Shown here piece after piece: positions 36,019 to 39,869 of a stretch of 39,869 nt of DNA. Origin of the DNA: Desulfovibrionaceae bacterium (lineage in GTDB: Bacteria > Desulfobacterota > Desulfovibrionia > Desulfovibrionales > Desulfovibrionaceae). Where the stretch lies: the NCBI GenBank assembly GCA_029008115.1, contig JAQXJC010000035.1, positions 1 to 39,869 of the forward strand. The letters run 5' to 3'. The notes under the pieces are model-generated. The model had not been told where the DNA came from and searched no databases. It saw nothing but the letters and a program-made list of their open reading frames with translations. Each line of letters opens with the position of its first letter. Within the stretch, counting starts at the first letter, position 1. A program made the position numbers and the translations under genes.

Positions 36019-38244
36019 CTATTCGAAAAATGCAAATCCGTCCTTGCCCTTTTCCTTGACCCTGTAGAGCGCCACGTCCGCGTTATAGAACAGCTCCTTG
36101 GCATCCTTCTTCCCGGCAGCATCGGAAAAGGCTATGCCTATGCTCAGCGTGATGCACGGCAGACTGGGGTGGCTGCGCAGTTGGGCCTGGATGCGCTTCA
36201 TCTTGCGGGCAACAAATTCCTTCTGCTTCAGGGTAACGCCCGTCATGATGACGGCAAATTCATCGCCGCCAATGCGGGCCACATAGTCGGAGGAGCCAAA
36301 AGCCTCCCGGATGGTTAAGGCCGTAAATTTGATTACCTCGTCTCCCACGCTGTGTCCGTATGTGTCGTTGAAATTCTTGAAGCTGTCTATGTCCAGAATC
36401 AGCATGGCAATGTTGTCGCTGCTGTAGACCTTCTGCAGGACTTCAAACGCACCCTTGTTCAGCAGGCCTGTCATGGCATCATGCTCCGCCTGACGGCGTG
36501 CCTCCAGCAGCTCCCGTGTCAGCTGCTGTTCCTTGGCCAGCATGGCTTCCGCATTGTCCTTTGCCTCGCGCAGCACTTTTTCAGTATAGGCCGCGACCCT
36601 GTAGCGCCACAAGAAGGCCCCCGCAATCGCCATCAGCAGGAAGAGCATCCCCAGCATGATGGGGCCGATATTGCGGCTGATCTTCTCCTCCCACGTATAC
36701 TGGACAGGAATCTCGTCCGCCGCCGTCAGCATGGCCACCATCTCTTTTTCGCTGATAAATGTCAGGCACTTGTCCACAATACCCATCAGTGCTGGCCTGG
36801 TACTCATGCCAATGCAGACATCCATTGTCGCCTTGAGCGTCAGGGTATTCATGCGGCGCAGCGTGGGGAGCTGCCTGTAGGCGGCAAGATACGTATGGCT
36901 CTGCATGATCAGGCTGTCCGCCTCTCCCTGCATCACCGCCCGCACGGCATCCTCAAGGCTCTGGCAGTGCACCTCCCGGGCATGACGCAGATGCGTCTGC
37001 ACATAGGCGGCACCGAAATAGTTGTCGGGAGACACGGCAATTCTGCCGGTCAGCCCTTCACGATGATTGCCGCTGTAGACCAGAAGCATGGGACTGGTGT
37101 CCAATTTGTCGGAAAGTGAAATGTCGCTACGCTCGGCCAGCCAGTGATTGCCATAGGCGGGAAAGGCCAGGTCCATCTTGCCCTTGCGCACGTCCTGCAT
37201 AAGGTCCTCCGCCCGTGCGTAGGGAACGGCTATGGCGTCCAGCGAATAGTGCTTTTTCAGTTTTTCCAGCACAATTTGCAGCATGCCCTCCATGCGCGCC
37301 GTCTTCGGATCATAGGTCACATAGGGAGAGCAGTTTTTCAGATAGCCGACCTTGATTTGCGGATGCTCCCTGAGCCATTCCTCTTCGGAGCGGAGCAGGA
37401 TAGTTCCGCTGGCGGGCACGCCGTACACATATTTGCTGTAGTTATTATGGTTGAAATCGGGATTCACCGTCAGGATGCGGCGCTGGGCTTCATTCAGTTC
37501 CGCCAGCAAATCCGGACGGCGCCGGTTGATGCCGATGTAAAAGGGCGCATCTCCCAGCTTCAGCACGGATACCCAGTCCAGATTGTTCTTGTTCCGCTTG
37601 TTCAGCAGTGTGGAAACGGCGATGTCAATTTTCCCCGAGGCCATATTGTTCCAGCGTTCCTGAAGACTGCTGTCCTCAACAAAGGTCGCGTCTGCGATGC
37701 CGTTCTTTGCTATCCAGTCCTTCAGCAGCTCGCCCTGAAACGACTTCTGCGGATAGCCGTAGCGCTTGCCGCTGAAGTCGGCCATCCCGTTGGCATACTT
37801 TTCGGTATTTTCACCGCGTATGTACAGATAGAAGCTTTCCCGGCCCATTTCTTCCGTGCTGAAGAGTATTTTCTCCGCTCTGGCCGGCGTGATGGACAGA
37901 TTGCCCATCATGTCCACTTCGCCGTCCTCCAGCTTCTTCAGCAGCTCGCTGAAGCTGCCATAGACGTATTCATATTGCCAGCCGGTATAGTAGGCCAGCT
38001 TGCGGTAGTAGTCATAGCCAAAGCCCTGCTTCGGCTCGTCCGGAGTGCCGCCCGTCTGGTATCCGTCAAAAATGAGATATGCCAGACGCACAACCTTCCG
38101 GCCCTGCTCCTGCGGCACGGCGCTGGCAGAAAAGACCTGACCGCCGCTTTCTGCCGCGCCAGCCACCGTGACGGCATGCCACCCGGGATGCGGCAACAGC
38201 GACAGAAGAAAAAACACGGACAGCAGGATGTGGAATCTTCTCAT
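36019..38244 (-). CDS. Diguanylate cyclase with two periplasmic solute-binding domains
   Basis: The 741-residue inner-membrane enzyme is expected to make c-di-GMP from two GTP in response to a periplasmic ligand. Order: signal peptide (1-30); a first family-3 solute-binding domain (about 50-275, with GFGYDYYRKLAYYTGW and GEVDMMGNLS); a second (about 295-515, with IKVGYLKNCSPYVTYD). Then come one membrane helix (528-547), a short coiled coil (555-588) and the GGDEF domain (590-741). GGDEF is intact at 659-663 and LDIDSFKNFNDTYGH provides the metal and guanine contacts. The RXXD inhibitory site usually found 5 residues upstream reads GSSD, so product inhibition is probably absent. AAAGG precedes the start. 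No neighbour identifies the ligand. Confidence 0.92.
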   Translation of the reverse strand: MRRFHILLSVFFLLSLLPHPGWHAVTVAGAAESGGQVFSASAVPQEQGRKVVRLAYLIFDGYQTGGTPDEPKQGFGYDYYRKLAYYTGWQYEYVYGSFSELLKKLEDGEVDMMGNLSITPARAEKILFSTEEMGRESFYLYIRGENTEKYANGMADFSGKRYGYPQKSFQGELLKDWIAKNGIADATFVEDSSLQERWNNMASGKIDIAVSTLLNKRNKNNLDWVSVLKLGDAPFYIGINRRRPDLLAELNEAQRRILTVNPDFNHNNYSKYVYGVPASGTILLRSEEEWLREHPQIKVGYLKNCSPYVTYDPKTARMEGMLQIVLEKLKKHYSLDAIAVPYARAEDLMQDVRKGKMDLAFPAYGNHWLAERSDISLSDKLDTSPMLLVYSGNHREGLTGRIAVSPDNYFGAAYVQTHLRHAREVHCQSLEDAVRAVMQGEADSLIMQSHTYLAAYRQLPTLRRMNTLTLKATMDVCIGMSTRPALMGIVDKCLTFISEKEMVAMLTAADEIPVQYTWEEKISRNIGPIMLGMLFLLMAIAGAFLWRYRVAAYTEKVLREAKDNAEAMLAKEQQLTRELLEARRQAEHDAMTGLLNKGAFEVLQKVYSSDNIAMLILDIDSFKNFNDTYGHSVGDEVIKFTALTIREAFGSSDYVARIGGDEFAVIMTGVTLKQKEFVARKMKRIQAQLRSHPSLPCITLSIGIAFSDAAGKKDAKELFYNADVALYRVKEKGKDGFAFFE

Positions 38245-38264
38245 ATTTCAAACCTTTGCAAATA

Positions 38265-38296
38265 CCGCCTGACCTGCGGGACAGGCGGCCTTTTTT
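38265..38296 (+). terminator. Plus-strand terminator upstream of ssrA
   Basis: CCGCCTG (38265-38271) pairs with CAGGCGG (38282-38288), followed by CCTTTTTT. It points towards ssrA and lies 21 bases from the cyclase start codon, with no plus-strand gene before it. It may block antisense or stray transcription entering the ssrA promoter region. Confidence 0.65.
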
Positions 38297-38303
38297 GCCA
38301 AGG

Positions 38304-38317
38304 ATACATTAGTGTAT
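38304..38317. promoter_or_regulatory. Small palindrome, possible operator
   Basis: ATACA-TTAG-TGTAT is a palindrome in the AT-rich region between the cyclase and ssrA. It could be an operator for the divergent promoters. This is only a candidate. Confidence 0.25.
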
Positions 38318-38440
38318 TGAAAAAATAAAGGAAAAATACGAACTATGGCATTCTTTTTGCTCATATTGCCACGCGCATATCAAAACATGCCGCCCCTGCG
38401 GGATTGCCGGAACAGCTTCACCGCCGCTGCCGGACAGGGC

Positions 38441-38469
38441 TTGCATTTTTCTGCCACTTCGCATAGGAT
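38441..38469 (+). promoter_or_regulatory. Promoter of ssrA
   Basis: TTGCAT at 38441-38446, a 17-base spacer and TAGGAT at 38464-38469. The predicted transcript start, about 38477, precedes the mature tmRNA end by about 9 bases, which leaves a short leader for RNase P. Confidence 0.55.
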
Positions 38470-38485
38470 ACAGACCTCTCCATGT

Positions 38486-38869
38486 GGGGGCGCATTGGTT
38501 TCGACGGGGATGTGGAAGCCAAAGTGGCAGGTCGAGGCGCCGCTGGCCTCGTAAAAAGCGGCACAAATGTAATTGCCAACAACGACGATTACGCTTACGC
38601 CTGCGCTGCCTAGCAGTGTGACGTAACTCTGGCCACATGATGGCCACGTCAATTCGGGGGACGCCTGATATCCCGATGCGGCGACACTCCATCAGGCTGG
38701 CAGAAGCCTGTGTTTGCCGGAGCTTTCTGCGAGAACTTACGGTAGACTGGTTGCGGAGCACCCGGACGGGGGTAACCTTCGCAATGAGATTTTCAATCCC
38801 GGCCTAAACCTGTAGAAGCTTTGCGTGGACTTTTCTCGGACGGGAGTTCGACTCTCCCCGCCTCCACCA
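38486..38869 (+). ncRNA. ssrA: tmRNA (transfer-messenger RNA)
   Basis: tmRNA rescues stalled ribosomes and tags the nascent peptide. The 5' end GGGGGCG (38486-38492) pairs with CGCCTCC (38859-38865) as the acceptor stem, one G-U pair, followed by A and CCA (38867-38869). TTTCGACGGGGAT near the 5' end and GGAGTTCGACTCTCC near the 3' end are the conserved tRNA-like elements. The molecule is 384 nt and in one piece. The tag frame is 38575-38613. Terminator follows at 38897. Confidence 0.97.
38575..38613 (+). other. tmRNA tag-peptide frame
   Basis: GCC at 38575 is the probable resume codon; the frame reads ANNDDYAYACAA and stops at TAG 38611-38613. The C-terminal AA is the usual ClpXP/ClpAP degron, with Cys where ALAA- or AVAA-type tags have a hydrophobic residue. 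Confidence 0.85.
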
Positions 38870-38896
38870 TCAGACCAACCGGCACATGCCATCACC

Positions 38897-38941
38897 ATCC
38901 CGAAAGTCGGCTGCCCGGCGGACTTTCGGGATTTCTCTTTT
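38897..38941 (+). terminator. Terminator after ssrA
   Basis: A 12-bp perfect stem (38897-38908 with 38921-38932) and 12-base GC-rich loop are followed by TTCTCTTTT. Confidence 0.85.
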
Positions 38942-39142
38942 CCCGTTCAGACCTGAAGCCAGAGCATGCCGCTCCGGCGGACAGAGTGCTGATGATGCGC
39001 GGCGCGAAAACTCGCCTCCGTGCGTCGTGACAACTCTTTCAAAAAGTCTGCTACATATTCGTCAACAAAATTACAAAAGCAAAGGACGAGGGAACATCCC
39101 CCGCCCTGTGTTCATGCGCTGAAGCGTTGTTGGAGAGTATCA
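38942..39142. other. Intergenic region after ssrA, no gene seen
   Basis: No convincing gene. It includes an AT-rich stretch (39040-39085) and a weak GAGGG/CCC hairpin near 39088-39102. It probably holds the decayed end of the adjoining insertion sequence. Confidence 0.3.
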
Positions 39143-39706
39143 TCAACGTATATTTGTACACCGCGATACGTCTGTGAACAGCGGCAGGAAACGAGGCGCT
39201 TCATTGGCATACCGCACAGCAATTCCCGTCCAGCGCCTGCCATGAAGAAACATATCACTGACCAGATATCTGGCTGCATGGCGTTTCCAGTCTGGTTGCA
39301 TAAATTTTTTACGCTCCCCTGCTGGAATGGCAATCTGGCAGGCAGCTTCATCAGCTCCGCGAATACTGCATTCCGTAATGCAGTCTCGATCAGTCAGAAG
39401 ACCTTCGGCATCCCCCCGCAATGCGCAGGTTTCTTGACCATCAGTCGGAGTACCTACTGTCACAAATACGCTGACCGGCATGCCATGCGCATCCACAGTC
39501 AGTTATTTCTTTGCGGGAAGCCTCTTCGGTGCGCCATGCCCTCATTGCCCCCTCTTGGCTTCAGCCGCATGAGGATGAGCCGTACAACGGCATGTATCAA
39601 GGGGGAGCCACTCAAAATCCGGATTGATGATGCGCGATCCGAATATTTCTTACAGACGCCACGATCACGCCCTCGCGGAAATGACGGTGCGTCTTTTTCC
39701 CATCGC
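39143..39706 (-). pseudogene. IS5-family transposase remnant, multiply frameshifted
   Basis: Recognisable pieces of an IS5/IS1031-type DDE transposase appear in order but in alternating minus-strand frames. They are RGVCKKYSD, NPDFEWLPLD and AHPHAAEAK (first Asp region), then GGNEGMAHRRGF in another frame, then VDAHGMPVSVFVT, LLTDRD (usually LLADRGYD), AIPAGERKK, and HAARYLVSDMFLHGRRWTGIAVRYA (usual form: RHLVENAFLxLKRWRGIATRYAK). The catalytic Glu of the last block is replaced by Asp in VSDMF. The N-terminal half and both terminal inverted repeats are not recognisable. It lies between ssrA and galE and is clearly inactive. Confidence 0.75.
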
Positions 39707-39742
39707 AGGATAAGGAGAACAAGCCCGTCTCCAGCGTCATGG

Positions 39743-39869
39743 CTAACCATTATATCCTTCAGGATTCTGGTGCTGCCAGCGCCACGCATCCCGGCACATA
39801 TCATCCAGGGTGCGTTCCGCCTTCCAGCCGAGGATGGCGTGCGCCTTGTCGGCATTGGCCCAGCATTCA
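39743..39869 (-). CDS. galE: UDP-glucose 4-epimerase, C-terminal part
   Basis: Only the last 41 codons lie in the window; the gene continues beyond 39869. ECWANADKAHAILGW followed by RTLDDMCRDAWRWQHQNPEGY is the typical GalE C-terminus (E. coli: ECWADASKADRELNW ... RTLDEMAQDTWHWQSRHPQGY). GalE interconverts UDP-glucose and UDP-galactose with bound NAD and feeds surface polysaccharide synthesis. The stop at 39743-39745 lies just before the transposase remnant. Confidence 0.88.
   Translation of the reverse strand, partial: ECWANADKAHAILGWKAERTLDDMCRDAWRWQHQNPEGYNG

Noticed and set aside
38486..38869. tmRNA as an occupied integration site of a genomic island
   Set aside because: The ssrA 3' end is a frequent att site, but there is no integrase nearby and I find no second copy of the 3' end within the window.

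Overview
The window looks like a chromosomal segment of a GC-rich, Gram-negative sulfate-reducer-type bacterium, most likely family Desulfovibrionaceae. This family-level call is an inference. It rests on an adenylate kinase whose LID carries the same metal-ligand spacing known from Desulfovibrio gigas, on a division and cell wall (dcw) cluster without ddl and with a PASTA-tailed FtsI, on meso-DAP-type MurE, and on a periplasmic-sensor diguanylate cyclase.

Layout. 1-1.55 kb: decaying phage-type sequence with an ADP-ribosyltransferase (ART-PolyVal-like) gene whose 3' end is frameshifted. 1.6-6.4 kb: a radical SAM protein (minus) divergent from a large AsmA-like envelope protein (plus). 6.5-15.2 kb, all plus: adenylate kinase, CvpA-like protein, MazG, a lipoprotein resembling a catalytically dead trehalose synthase, a polytopic membrane protein with disordered tails, a DUF523 protein and an NhaC-type antiporter. 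15.3-16.6 kb: a stand-alone HPt protein (minus) and a UbiX-like flavin prenyltransferase (plus).

16.7-34.3 kb, all minus: the dcw cluster in transcription order mraZ, rsmH, ftsL, ftsI, murE, murF, mraY, murD, ftsW, murG, murC, murB, ftsQ, ftsA, ftsZ, followed by a 69-residue zinc-ribbon protein and a terminator. Genes overlap or nearly touch at most junctions. The cluster starts from a clear promoter with repeated GTGG boxes expected of a MraZ operator. Its products make UDP-MurNAc-pentapeptide (MurB, C, D, E, F), move it to the lipid carrier (MraY, MurG), polymerise and crosslink it (FtsW, FtsI) and place the septum (FtsL, Q, A, Z). Pyruvate kinase is transcribed divergently from the same intergenic region.

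36.0-38.9 kb: a diguanylate cyclase with two periplasmic solute-binding domains (minus), then tmRNA (ssrA, plus) with promoter, tag frame and terminator. 39.1-39.87 kb: a multiply frameshifted IS5-type transposase remnant and the 3' end of galE (minus), cut by the window edge. I found no CRISPR array, rRNA or tRNA. The least ordinary items are the dead trehalose-synthase-like lipoprotein with its membrane partner, the cysteine-containing tmRNA tag, the zinc-ribbon protein in the dcw transcript, and an AT-rich patch inside murB.
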